Positions 1-26,812 of a stretch of 64,000 nucleotides of DNA are shown here, one piece after another. The stretch comes from Osedax fenrisi. Taxonomy: Eukaryota > Annelida > Polychaeta > Sabellida > Siboglinidae. Below the pieces are notes generated by a model, which saw nothing but the letters and a program-made list of their open reading frames with translations, had not been told where the DNA came from and did no database searches. Location: assembly GCA_964019155.1 (NCBI GenBank), contig OZ025243.1, forward strand, positions 85,080,411-85,144,410. Direction: 5' to 3'. Position 1 is the stretch's first letter. Every line of letters starts with the position of its first letter. The position numbers and the translations under genes were made by a program.

Positions 1-540
1 AGGATGCTGCATCAAGAGAACCAAGGTTAATATTGTAATGTTAATACTAGTAACGGGCTGTGATACTAGTGTATTTTATCAAATTGTAACCAGTCAATTT
101 CTATACTATATTATACTATTATATATATAACTTACTATTAATACTATATTGGTAACATATATGTTATCCGTTATACTATAGTCTATATTTAGTATTATTT
201 CATATATTATTTCATACTATAGTATATAACGTTATGAGTTAGATTACTATACAATATTATATACTAATTAACTTATTACAAATTGTATATATTAATAACC
301 TGTAATATTAATATAGTTTATATTTAATTATAAGTAAATCTATATATAGAACTGCATAGCGGTAAGCACACCAACTTAATAATAACTTGAGATAGATTAC
401 TATAGTCATATCTTATACATAAGAATAACTACACGTCGATATATGTTCACATCATGTATTTATATAAGTAATATGATATGCACTTTGGTATATAAATTTA
501 AATCGAAATGAAATGCAAAATGAGCAGTATGCATTGGATA

Positions 541-872
541 ATTATCCCTGGTTAACCTATCCACCACTGGTTAACCTATCCACCACTGGTTAACCTATCC
601 ACCACTGGTTAACCTATCCACCACTGGTTAACCTATCCACCACTGGTTAACCTATCCACCACTGGTTAACCTATCCACCACTGGTTAACCTATCCACCAC
701 TGGTTAACCTATCCACGACTGGTTAACCTATCCACCACTGGTTAACCTATCCACCACTGGTTAACCTATCCACGACTGGTTAACCTATCCACCACTGGTT
801 AACCTATCCACCACTGGTTAACCTATCCACCACTGGTTAACCTATCCACCACTGGTTAACCTATCCACCACT
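541..872. repeat. 19-bp satellite array
   Basis: About 17 head-to-tail copies of the 19-bp unit ACTGGTTAACCTATCCACC. Copies are nearly identical; a few carry ccacgact in place of ccaccact. The unit contains the palindrome GGTTAACC. The array lies upstream of the first identifiable exon of gene A, probably within one of its introns. Flanks 1-540 and 873-1140 are AT-rich sequence in which I see nothing else. Confidence 0.95.
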
Positions 873-1325
873 CTACCCTAACACAATACCTATACACGTT
901 ATGTATAGCTACACCTACACAAAATAATCATATATATGTTATATTAACACTTCGTATCGAGTGCACTTTAAACTATTGTTTTACTATAACGATTATTTCA
1001 ATATCTAAATAAATGTATAAGTATATTATAGTATGACTTAGTGTGATTAATGTATGACTTAGTACGACTTCCATTACTAGTAGTATAGTACTGTTATAGT
1101 AGTGTTATAGTAGTATTATAGTATAGTTCTATATATATATTAGTGTTATAACACTACTACCAACACACTAACTCTAACTCCACCTCCACTACTACCCTCA
1201 CACTTATTATAACCCCACTTCTACCGCCACAACTACCCATACACTTACTAACCCCACCCCCATCTCCACCGTTACTACCCACACGAGCTAACTCTAACCC
1301 CACCCCACCTCCACCGTTACCATAG

Positions 1326-1710
1326 AAACCGCTGGACGTGTTGCTTACCATAGACGCGACGCGGTCAATGTGGTCAGTGTTCGATAAGTTCCGTCACCAG
1401 GCGGCGCTAGAGTGCCTAGACAGAATCCTAGCGGACACAGACGAAACTAGAGTGGCGCTGCTAGTGCACGGCGACTACGGGGATGCCGACGTCGGGGAGG
1501 AGGTACTGCAGAGGATGGACTTCACGGATGACCGGATGTGCCTGACGAAGTTCTTGACCGGTCTGAGGACGTCCGAAGGGGGCGGCGATTGGCCGGAATG
1601 TTACGAACTAGTGGTTAGTAGAAGTCACGTGGTGAATAGTTGAATTAAGAAGAAATGTATTGAAGTAGTATACTACTCCAATATATTTTGTATATAATAA
1701 AATAATAGAT

Positions 1711-1768
<58 letters not shown>

Positions 1769-2483
1769 TACACATTCATATAATGTATACATTAATATAA
1801 GTTATTTTGTTATGCGTATTTTTAACCAAATGGCTTCTAATAATTCTACGATTTCTTAAATGATTTCTCAAGTGTTGGTATACAGGGTACATTATATGTA
1901 CATATATTGTACATGCATTTATGTAGGTATTTAAATACGTATATTACTTTACGTGTAATGCTTGTGCATATGTGGTATTCTATTATCAATCTATATTGCG
2001 AGTTTTCATATACATATTACAAATAATTACAGATTTATTATGAATGTATTATAAATATATATATATATCCTATATATCCTATAGGATATATCCAAATTGA
2101 ATATAAAAGAATAACACAATTATGATATTGTTATAAATGTATAACTTGATCACTCAGGAATAAATAATAATAATAATATATGTATAATATATGTGTTGAA
2201 TATTGAACTCCATCTCGAATAATATTACTATTGTCAATAATGTATTGTACTACACGGTTCATTGCACACAGTTGAAGACGGCTCAACACAAGTTCACCTG
2301 GAGAGATAACTGTCAGCGTCTGATGCTGGTGATAGGCGACTCTATTGCCCATTCCCCGCAGCATCCCATGAATGTCGACTCGCTGGATTGGAGACAAGAG
2401 TTATTCAACCTTAACAAGATGGTTCCTAATTTATAATATATTATTATTATAAACAAACATTATTGTATTCATATATATTAAAG

Positions 2484-2519
<36 letters not shown>

Positions 2520-2794
2520 TATATTAATATATAGTCCTATGACCTATTATACATTATAATTATTATAATAATTATTGACTATATATTATGTAACTAATAT
2601 TAATTATTATTATAATAATATCACAACAAGTAATATTAGAAGGTGTTAACATTTCTCAAATTATCTAATATATATATAAAAAATATGTTGTATTCAATGT
2701 ATTGGTTATATGTTATTGTATATATGTTATTGTATATAATATATATATAATATATAATATATAATATATAATATATAATATATAATATATAATA

Positions 2795-2841
<47 letters not shown>

Positions 2842-3597
2842 ACGTATACGTATACGTGATCCTATCTAAACATATCTTTAACCAACAAACACATATGTCC
2901 GCAGTGACTAAACCCGGTTATATACGTAATTACCGGGTAAATATATAGCACCACGTGACACGCCCCAAACACGCCCACAAACACACGCACACGCGCGTAC
3001 ACAGAACGTAGAAGTCTCCTGCATCCAAGCGTACGACGACGCCGAGGCAGACGACTTCTGGAAGACGATGGCGGACAAAGGTCGCGGGGTCAGACTGAAC
3101 CTCTACGGGGACGAGCACATCCTTCACATCATGATGACCGCCGTTATCCTCAGGAAGTGCGGTAGTCAATTGTTTAAGGTAATGTTCAACCGGTGTTCAA
3201 CTGGTGTTCAACTTGTGTTCAACCGGTGTTCATTTAGTGTTAAATTGGTGTCCATTTTTTTCCATTACTTTTAAAGCACTTTTTTATCATTATGTTTACT
3301 GGATCCATCACTCGGCCCCCTATAAACCACGCCCCCTCTCTACCCCGCCACATAAATCACGCCCCATCTCTACGCCGCCACATAAATCACGCCCTTTACC
3401 CACCCGACGCAGAACTACGCCCGGGAACTGGAGACGATGTCGTTCATAGACGGCCGAGACAGGAGATCTCTGATGATGTCTAAGATGATGCAGACTCTGA
3501 AGATGAGGAAGTCACGTGCTTCTTCTCATCGATCGTTGCACAGTAAGAGTGATATCGAGTTCCACAAAGATACCGGAACGCCGTTAGCAACACCAGC
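1326..3597 (+). CDS. Gene A, vWA-like domain 1 (exons 1-4)
   Basis: Strand 1 reads LLTIDATRSM, a MIDAS-like D-x-T-x-S. The middle has FTDDRMCLTKFLTGLRTSEG followed by GGDWPE, like the GGxxPE segment of vWA domains. The next exon has FTWRDNCQRLMLVIGDS, the conserved W-R...R-lLviGD strand. The third exon (NVEVSCIQAY..., 3005-3178) is the later strand and helix and ends LFK at a phase-0 donor. Exon 4 opens NYARELET and is a charged, Ser-rich linker. Its frame meets TAA at 3599-3601 if unspliced, but the donor CCAGC|GTAAAC two bases earlier joins in frame to the exon at 3827, so I treat the stop as intronic. Confidence 0.72.
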
Positions 3598-6500
3598 GTA
3601 AACAAAGCGTCCATCACTTCATACTTATCGGATTATATTTATATATATTTATTTTAGTTAACTTATATATATATATATACAAACTCAGATACACATACAC
3701 ACATATATATATATAAATATATATATATAAATATATATGTTTGTGTGTATTTTAATATCTATGCGTCTACGCACTAATAATAATGCCTTATAACGGCCTA
3801 TCAATATCACTAAACTCTCCCGCTAGGATTAAGGGGAACCTCGAAATAGTGGTTTTGATTGACACCTCCCGATCTCTGCGCAAGACTACAGCCTCGTTCG
3901 TCGACTCGTTGCGGGCGTCCATATCCGATCTGTTCGCGGCACTTCCGGGTATCAGGATGGCCGTTTCCACGCACAACAGGACCGACGGACTCTACGAGTG
4001 CAGGGCTTCGACGATGTCATCCTCTCCCGACCATTCTATTGTTAGTATCCTATTGTCTATACTATAGGGCAGATAAAAACCACTCTTGTAATTGTTTTTA
4101 TTTGTATTGTTATTTTGGTGGAGTCATTTCATTCCATCCATGAACTTATAAGTTAATCTATAGATGAAGTTTTCATTTATAACCATATGTCTGTAACCTA
4201 TGTAACCTGTAACCTATCTGTAATGTCCCTTCGAAGCCGCCTTCATTTATCCATGGTTTTAATTAATAATTGTTAACATCTTAAATGATTTTTTAAATAT
4301 ATTTTAAAATGCTAACATACATGTATGCACTGTTAACATTTATAATTAACACATATATTTAAGTAATACAACTATAAGACAACTAGAAAAACCATAGGAC
4401 AACTAAAACCTATAGGGGAAAGTCTCCGATTACCGACCCCTAAATGATTATTTGTAATAACTTATTGAATATTAAATATATTTGTTTGAAATTTTGTAAT
4501 TAGGGTAATATTATGGCAATGAATAATGTGGCTATTTTAAATTTTTGATATAATTATATTTATAAGAATAAACAGGGGGGTCGGTAATCGGATACATGTA
4601 CCTAATTCCGACCCCCTTCTACTATTACCGACCCCTAACATAATCGTAATATAAATAATTATAGTATTATAATATCCAATAAAAATAGTAGATATACATA
4701 AATATAATTAATTATAACATTCACGCAATTTATTTTGTATTGAATTTATGTTTTAATAGTAATATTTAAATTTAAACTTTATAGTAATTATATTAAAATA
4801 GTGTATATTATTATTTAATATTTATTTATTAATCAGTATATAATCAACTGGAATCATGAATCCTAAATCTATATTAATGATACACAAATAACTTACGACA
4901 TATTTTAAAGTAAAATACGGATCTATTTTGATTGGATATTATAAATTACATGGGGTCGGTATTAGGGTAATTAGGTATTAGGGTAATTTAGGGGGTCGGT
5001 AATAAGAAAATCATATGGGTTGCTATAATTAAGATATATTGGTTAATAGTTATTCAAATTAAATTATTTTAACAATAGTTATAAACATATTATTGATCTA
5101 CAATATTATACGCAGTAATATATTAAGTTTTCTTTCAAATAATAAAGTATTTAAAATAATTTAAAAAAAGTTATTATTCAAATATTTAAAAAGTAAAAAC
5201 AGAATATTACATTTTATCAAATAACAATTGTATATATATAGTTCGTGTATATATTATTTGTTGATATCTCTTATAGTTACTGAGATACGAGAGGGGGTCG
5301 GTATTAGGAGGGGGTCAGTAATCGGGGACTTCCCCTGTAGACATTTATCATCAATTTATAATTTGTCGTATACGATTGTATTGACAAATACCTAAGTATA
5401 AATTGGAACTCCTTTGAAACAATTTAATATATTTCAGAACTTTGGCTGGTTGTAATTAAAATTTAGAACAAAATATTAATAAACTATATCGATTTATAAA
5501 AACTTAACTTCAAATATAGTCTCTTTTTGTAACGTTGTACAAGCTTGTTCGTAATTACTTGTATTATTGTATTATATATATATATATATATTATTGTCAT
5601 GTAACACTATATAATTGATAGTTAAATAAGTGATAGAATAAGAGTATGATCACTATTAGGGGCGTTGCATTAGGGGGGACGGGGGTATATGCCCCCACTT
5701 TAAAATCTAGAGGGACCTCCTATGTATTGGTCCCCCCCCCCACTTTTACCACAACATTTATTTTGATTGGTTGCTCCCCCTGCATACACACCATCGTTCC
5801 GGCGCCCCTAATAACACTAAATGTTACGTAACCCTAACACCGCGCCTGCGCAGGAATACCTAAACAGGATCCAGGGGCCGGTGAAGAACCGCAACGAGAA
5901 CAAACTCCAGTACGAAGAGATCCTGTCCAACGTGAATGAGATGTACGGGCATACCGGAAGTAGTCTGTTGGTCATAGTCGGTCAGAACGTCATCATTCCG
6001 GCCGGTGAGTGTGGTCAACTCAACGATAATGTTAGTACTATAAGTATACTATATATAGTATACTATAGTCCTATGCAGGGAACTATTGATATATAATTCA
6101 TAATGTATTTTTTAAATGTCTAAATAAGATTTAAAATATGATTTAAATTATAGTATTTAATTTATGTTATTATATATTAACTATTTAAATAGTTGAACAA
6201 TTGTTCATTACAAATTCTTTTTTTATATAATATTAAAAAAATACATACTTTATAGATATACATTATCAATATTATTAATCAGCAATACTAAATAATCTAC
6301 GCTACTGATCTCATAGAACATATCGGTGTGCACGATATCTTGCAACGGAACCACGACTAAAGGTCATGAACTCCTCGTGAACCCGCTGAACATCAACGTC
6401 GACAGAAATCACGGTAACATCGTACATCTGTTCGAAGCTTTAATTTACAAGAAATACGGAGAACAGGAATTTAAGGTATGCCAATAATTTAGATTTAAGT

Positions 6501-8474
6501 AAATATATATATATACAAAATATATTTATATACGAAATATAAAATCATTCATTAGGGAAGTGTAACAGGTAAACGAATCGATAATGATTATACGTTTACT
6601 TTGGCATGCCTATATATAGATCTATATATAGGCCTATAACAGTCTATAGACTGAGTAGTATACAGTGTATACAGTATGATATTAATAGTATTATTATACC
6701 TAAATTAATATGAACATTTGTTATTAATATACAATTATAGAAATACATAAGAAAACTATTTATTATATTTAAGTATTTTAATAATATGTCACCCGTGTAT
6801 ATATACATATATAAACATGTACAATTACTATTAATATCAACCAATAGACATTCTCGAACATGAACTTCGGCCTGGATGCCGACGGTCACACCTACAAGCA
6901 GCTGGGACCCCTGTTCTCCGCGGTCAGCAACTGGAACACCTACAGAAGGAGCAGCTTACTGGTGCCGCCCTCTATGTTCACCGCGCAACGTGTATCGGCC
7001 GGTAAACGCGTCACTATCCACCGAAACGATGACGTCATAGACAGCGATGACGTCACCACCAGAGAGGTTACACATAATCGTATACGTCTATAGGCATGTA
7101 ATCTATTCATAATTAAATTACATAATACCTACAGCTGTAAGGTACACATTTAACAAATTGTAATCGTACAGTGTACACTGTAATAAGTAAATGGTTTTCT
7201 GCAGTAACATAAAGGGTATACCCTAAATATATTTAAGGTGTAATTATAATAGAACCTTTTCGATGGTTTTCTGCAGTAAATATCGGTCTATAAAACCATC
7301 ATTTTTAACAGTGTAGGTCATAGGCATAGACATAGAGTACCCGATATGTGGTACTCGAGGTTATAGGAGGTCTTGCTGCTACTATAGTAGTTATATGAAG
7401 CTTAATACCTACCTGCTACTGCTAGCTATAGGTAGGTATACCTGTAGGTCACTTAGGTATCCTACATTTATACCGATGACATGTCACAATGTCCTTGTGT
7501 ATACCTTACCTTACCAGGTTGAGCTAGCTCGGCAGTCCATAACACGTGTCCTACATTCCTCTCTATGACTCATCGCTATCGATAGTTCCTCATTAGTGCA
7601 CACGCTAAGTTTATAAGTTACCTACATATATATATATATATATATATATATGTAATACCTAACGATATATTACGAACAGGATAAGTTAAAAAGAGATAAG
7701 AAAGCCACGTCCACATCGACTAAGACCGCAGTATCGGTCAACAACGCCACTAAAACCGCCTTGACAAACATCAACACCGAAATAAAGGTTGACCTCTGCG
7801 ATGACCTTCCCTCCGAGGTGGCCGGAAGTTCTAGCGCCGAGAAGATCCTGTCCGCTATCAGACGATTAATGGGCCTATCGACCGCGGCCGGAACTAACCG
7901 CACGCCCGTACTGGTCAAGATGACGGACGACGCCCGCACAAACGCCCAGCAGGTTTCCACAGACGGGCTGCACTTCTCACTGTCCGGTGGCACCCTACTC
8001 ACCTCAGGGGGCAAGTCTATTCGAGTTGTAGACCTAGAGAAGGGAACGGTAACGCCCGCCTCTCGACCGCCGCGATCGATAACCGTGTCTCCCGCGCGCT
8101 CGAGTAGGCGTGGTCAGGACGGTGCGCGCAAACGCACGCACGTCAGCGAGGGGCGTAACCCGTGGTTTAAACATCAGGCGGGAATAGACACCACGTATAA
8201 ACACGAAGGTAAACGTAACCAGAATACCACTAAAGACGGTGCTAACGACCGGGCTATGAAGCTACAGAAACAGTTGATATCCGTGGCGGACGATAAGATA
8301 AGGACGTACGAGAAGGACATGAAGGGGCGTGGTTTCAGCGATACGGATGCATACCCGGAGTCTTCTAATAATGAAGAGGTGATGGTAAAGAAGTATACAT
8401 CCAAGAGGGTAGCTCGTAGTAGATCTACTATGAATAAACCACCCCATGTAGCGCTGAATGATAAGGTTATTTAA
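1326..8474 (+). CDS. Gene A: tandem vWA-like domain protein, 5' partial, nine exons
   Basis: Exons inferred from open frame, AG/GT borders and phase: 1326-1613, 2272-2421, 3005-3178, 3413-3597, 3827-4040, 5854-6004, 6363-6475, 6848-7066 and 7680-8474 (TAA). All phases close, giving about 762 codons. The protein has two von Willebrand A-like domains followed by a basic, Ser/Thr-rich C-terminal region. The first exon begins inside a domain just after an acceptor (accatag), so the true start lies upstream or outside the window. I see no signal peptide or membrane segment, so an intracellular protein is likely, but the N-terminus is missing. I do not recognise a named family. The function is unknown; vWA domains usually bind proteins through a metal site. 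The domain call is fairly secure; borders are good to a few bases, with 6363 the least certain. Confidence 0.75.
3827..7066 (+). CDS. Gene A, vWA-like domain 2 (exons 5-8)
   Basis: Exon 3827-4040 carries LEIVVLIDTSRSL, with the canonical MIDAS D-x-S-x-S, the best preserved metal site in the window. Exon 5854-6004 has SSLLVIVGQNVIIP; the Asp usual in the GD strand is Gln here. Exon 6363-6475 ends EQEFK at a phase-0 donor, the same position as in domain 1. Exon 6848-7066 (TFSNMNFGLDADG...) is a linker. The acceptor at 6363 is a choice between two AGs; the upstream one (near 6315) breaks frame. The 1.8-kb intron between exons 5 and 6 holds a SINE fragment and two inverted-repeat elements. Confidence 0.68.
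4080..4262 (-). mobile_element. SINE family copy, 5'-truncated
   Basis: Read on the minus strand it follows the same order of motifs as the body of the element at 59217-59520: AAAACCATGGAT, CGGCTTCGAAGGGACATTA, ATATGGTTATAAATGAAAAC, TTCATCTA and GTTCATGGATGGA. The tRNA-like head is missing. It lies in the intron between gene A exons 5 and 6. Confidence 0.7.
4413..5336. mobile_element. Inverted-repeat element, AGGGGAAAGT family, copy 1
   Basis: Ends are inverted: AGGGGAAAGTCTCCGATTAC on the left and, on the opposite strand, AGGGGAAGTCCCCGATTACT on the right. About 920 bp with no open frame. The motif TACCGACCCC, in either orientation, recurs about eight times, clustered near the ends and twice in the interior, as expected of transposase-binding subterminal repeats. 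A relative with a different internal motif lies at 62389-63280. Non-autonomous DNA transposon in a gene A intron. Confidence 0.8.
5657..5810 (+). mobile_element. Short G/C-run inverted-repeat element, copy 1
   Basis: Begins TAGGGGCGTTGCATTAGGGG and ends CATCGTTCCGGCGCCCCTA; inside are long G and C runs and the conserved words CTCCTATGTATTGGT and ATTTTGATTGG. Three further copies lie at 44339-44500, 58738-58887 and 61482-61635. About 155 bp, no coding capacity, 44 bp upstream of gene A exon 6. Confidence 0.85.
7680..8474 (+). CDS. Gene A, last coding exon (basic, Ser/Thr-rich tail)
   Basis: A 795-nt exon opening after ttacgaacag with DKLKRDKKATS and ending VALNDKVI then TAA. It is rich in Lys, Arg, Ser and Thr, has no membrane segment and looks disordered. 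An SR-like stretch, ITVSPARSSRRGQDG, lies in the middle. No domain is recognised. Candidate poly(A) signals AATAAA occur near 8773 and 8964 in the AT-rich sequence that follows. Confidence 0.78.
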   Translation, partial: DKLKRDKKATSTSTKTAVSVNNATKTALTNINTEIKVDLCDDLPSEVAGSSSAEKILSAIRRLMGLSTAAGTNRTPVLVKMTDDARTNAQQVSTDGLHFSLSGGTLLTSGGKSIRVVDLEKGTVTPASRPPRSITVSPARSSRRGQDGARKRTHVSEGRNPWFKHQAGIDTTYKHEGKRNQNTTKDGANDRAMKLQKQLISVADDKIRTYEKDMKGRGFSDTDAYPESSNNEEVMVKKYTSKRVARSRSTMNKPPHVALNDKVI

Positions 8475-9156
8475 TATATTTAGTATAGGTAATTGTAATT
8501 GTATTATTCTTTGTATTAATTTCAATAGACTATGTGGGTATATTGAATTACATTTGAATAAGAAATATAGAATACATTGTATTATTATCTGTATTCATTT
8601 CAATATGTGGGTTGGTAATGTTGAATTACATTTGAATAGGTACACAAGTCTCTTAATTATAATGTATAAACAGTAGTCTAATAAGTAGATCCTGTAGTAT
8701 TATTATAATAATTATAATATTAGTATAATAATTATCATAATTTTAATAATACTTAGTTTAAATAATACTAATAATAAATAATAATAATATTAATAAGAAT
8801 GTTTATTTATGTTATTAAATTTAAATTTAAGATACTTTTTTAAACTTTAAATAGATTTCATTTAGATAAATGTTTGTTAATGTTAATTAATTATATGTAA
8901 TAGCATCAATGTCAAAAATATATCCAATAATTTAATAATAAGCATTGTTTTAATAAGCTTATTTTAAATAAAAATTAAGTCAAAGATTTTGTGAAACCTC
9001 GGAAAATCTTTACGAAAAAATCTGTTCTTAACCTATATTAAAATAAATACACTACACTCGCGAAGAAATAATAAATTACACAGCTTATCTATAATTTCTT
9101 AGCCTGCAATCGTTCAAGATACCCGGATAAAAAAGCAGACAGCCCTGCTACTCTCC
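8475..9156. other. Interval between genes A and B
   Basis: AT-rich sequence after the gene A stop, with AATAAA near 8773 and 8964. No promoter motif is recognised. An in-frame extension of the first gene B exon reaches back to an acceptor-like TTTCTTAG ending near 9101. That leaves open that the exon is internal to a longer transcript. Confidence 0.5.
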
Positions 9157-23848
<14,692 letters not shown>

Positions 23849-24131
23849 GTAACCATCTCAGATACTAGTGTATAGTATATAGTATATTGTATATAATGTA
23901 GTATACAGTATAGTGTAGTATATAGTGTAGTATGTAGTATATAGTGTAGTGTATAGAGTATATATATAGTATATAATATACAGTATATAATGTAGTATAT
24001 AGTGAATATAGTATTCAGTATTCAGTATATAGTGTACAGTTTTAATGTACATGTGTATATTGTAAAGCATCTAGTGTACACTATACACTATACATTGTAC
24101 ACGCAAACCTCTTAGTTATGTACACACACAC

Positions 24132-24624
24132 TAAGGGTGATCATAGAAAAAAAAGTTTTTTTGGACACATTTCATCTTACAGCTATTGAAATTCTAAGAA
24201 TATATGTATACTTCAATTTTTTTTTATTCATTTTTGACAACACGACATACTGTCAATCTTTTTTTTAGTCATTTTTGACGATTTTTTACATGTAATGTGA
24301 AAATTCCAAGAAATGTCCAGGAATTTTTTTTTTTAATTCTATTTTTTATATTTTCTATTCCATTATTATAAAATAAATAGTGTGTTAAAATTTGATAACA
24401 AATTATTCTTAAAAAAGGTTTCAAATACTTATTTTTTTATAATTTATTTTTTACAATGTAAAATTTGTATCTAACTACATGTTAAACTTCACGAGGCTGT
24501 CGTGTGAGCTTAGATTAATAACAATAAAATAAAAATCGTGTGCTTCATTTTAATGGTATACATATTAAGAAAAACATAGTCCAATGTTAATCTGTTAATT
24601 TTAAATTTTCTATGATCGCCCTTA
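24132..24624. mobile_element. 493-bp inverted-repeat element (TAAGGG.GATCATAG)
   Basis: The left end TAAGGGTGATCATAGAAAA is matched by the inverted right end TAAGGGCGATCATAGAAAA. The flanks on both sides are acacac-like. The interior is T-rich with no open frame. Non-autonomous DNA transposon. Confidence 0.8.
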
Positions 24625-24654
24625 ACACACACCTAGTCGTTGTGTACGCACACC

Positions 24655-24741
24655 TCAGAGAGAGTAACGGTATCAGTGAGGACACGATGTCCTTGGTTCA
24701 TTAGTTCTTATCGCCGGTTAGCGTATCGTCTGCTATCTTAA
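24655..24741 (+). CDS. Candidate last exon of gene B
   Basis: A small island of balanced base composition. After an acceptor inside ctcagagagag, one frame reads RVTVSVRTRCPWFISSYRRL and stops at TAA; another gives SNGISEDTMSLVH then stop. Either is phase-compatible with the phase-0 donor at 23848. No homology supports it. Confidence 0.25.
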   Translation, partial: SERVTVSVRTRCPWFISSYRRLAYRLLS

Positions 24742-26279
24742 TTATGTTGTAGTCTGCTAGGAAATACATTCTAATACGCGTGTGTGTGTGTGTGTTAGTG
24801 TAATGATGCACGTATTAATAGACATACGATAATGTATTTTATTAAACAATTCATATATATATACGAGATATATCCGAGATTGCATTAATAAGGGCTCTTA
24901 TATAGATAATAAGTATACTTCAATTAGTTTTGTTAGTCGTAGAGTATAATCGATATATTGTTAATATTGAATAATATTAAAAATATTATTATTATTAATA
25001 GTTGGTAGATTTAAATTAAGATTTTAATTATATAGAGTAAGATTGATAGTAATATATTTATTTAAATAAATCTAAAACTATTCAATTTAATTATTATAAA
25101 TATTTACATAATAGCAACTATGAATTATTTATTTTATTTAAATGGTATTTCTAAATTATACTAATATGAATAATATATACTAATATTAAATACATTTACA
25201 GCCAATAATATGAAATATCCAGCATTGAAAATAAAACTTAACAAATAGAACATAAAACAAATATACCTTTTCATCTAATACCCCTTATTAATATTTGAAA
25301 TATATCTCTTAACCAATATAGCTATTATCTGTTTCTTACATACACATAAAACTTACTTAATAAATATGTGTATTAAATAATAATAATATGTTTCATTTAT
25401 TTATATATAATATTATATAGGTATAAATACCTACAATTTTAATTAAATTATATATACATATATATATATAATAATATATATATATATAATATATATATAT
25501 TATATATATATATATATTTTATCAATTCTCATTATTATTATTATAAAATATTACTAAGCCAATCATTAATATTCATAATATCTATAATTTGATTCTATTT
25601 AATAAATAATAATCATATTTATTATTACAAAATAAAATGTTTATTTATATATAAAATAAAAGCATCAATTAAGAATGTCATTGGTTAATGAGTATAATCT
25701 ATATAATCAGGTAAATGTCAGTAATATTTTAAATAGATAAACAATTATAAATCTATAGGAAGATATTTCTACAAAAAGAATTTGTTTTTATCATATTGAA
25801 TATCAAAGACAATCTACTAAATACTTACCTATAACTGCGATGATATTAACCATCATATCCCAGTGATGGCAAAGATCTAGACCATTGAAAGGATATCCGG
25901 AGTGAATATTGTATGAATAAGCGGATAAAGAAATTGAAATGGTGAAAAGGATAAGATAAACTGATTATATTGACTAAACATTTTGATGTTTTTCTATTTA
26001 TAAAAATGATAAATATAAATGATAAATGTAATAATGGGCAAACTTATAATAAAAACAAGAATTAAAGTATACGTTATAGTTATCGCGGTGAGTTCTGTGA
26101 TGTAGTGACGTATATTTTTTATATTGAATAGGTGGTGTAATATAGAGGTTTTTAAGGTGAATGTCAGTTTACTGTTATATGGATGACTATTTATTTGGTT
26201 ATAATGGGGCTTGGTATTATGGTATGACCTTGATATCTTATATAGTGTGACGTAGGAAAAGATGTGGGGTGTATATTAG

Positions 26280-26590
26280 GGTATAAGAGGGTATATTAAG
26301 GTTGGAGAGGTGTTCGGAGTTGATCAGTTCAATAGGACTAGATATTAGTTATCGGTGAGCCAGTTTTAATAGTAGTGACTCAACATTCACTTTTAATACT
26401 GCCTCACTAGTAGAGTGGCGGTATTAAATGTGAGTGTTGGATGATTGGTGACGTGAATGTCAATGTCGTCTGCATAAATGTATCAATATACGGAAGGAAA
26501 GTGGCTGATCAGTTCGCTGATAAGGGTGTGTAGATTTAGTAGATTATTGGGAGGAGGTACTCCAATAAGTACTCTACGTTGGGATGATAG
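26280..26590 (-). pseudogene. Dead non-LTR retrotransposon reverse transcriptase fragment
   Basis: On the minus strand, between several stops and frameshifts, the order of reverse transcriptase motifs is visible: IGVPPPNNLLNLHTLI (where active elements have GVPQGS...L), then IYADDIDIHVTN with the catalytic YADD box (about 26440-26475), then NWLTDN followed by a degraded Leu-Asn-rich stretch. This order is that of LINE-type reverse transcriptases. The flanks 25850-26280 and 26590-26810 are probably more of the same element. Confidence 0.65.
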
Positions 26591-26812
26591 TTATTTATTT
26601 TAGTACTTCAGGTTCTGTTAGTAATATAGTTGGAAACCCAGAGTATTACCTGGTAGTAGGTACCTACTTACATTGTTGAGGAGTTTAATACGTGTTAGTC
26701 TTTAGATAACTAAGTGTAGGTTAATGGTAACAAATACTCGAGATAGTTCAAGAAGAATTATTGTGTTGGATGAGACTTATAATGGGATGTCGACATGATC
26801 ATGTCCCAATAA

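Noticed and set aside
541..872. CRISPR-like array
   Set aside because: Units are directly contiguous at 19 bp with no spacers, in a eukaryotic genome.
3599..3601. TAA as the end of a first vWA gene
   Set aside because: The donor GTAAAC overlaps it, and the phase-2 join to the exon at 3827 restores a second vWA domain without a break.
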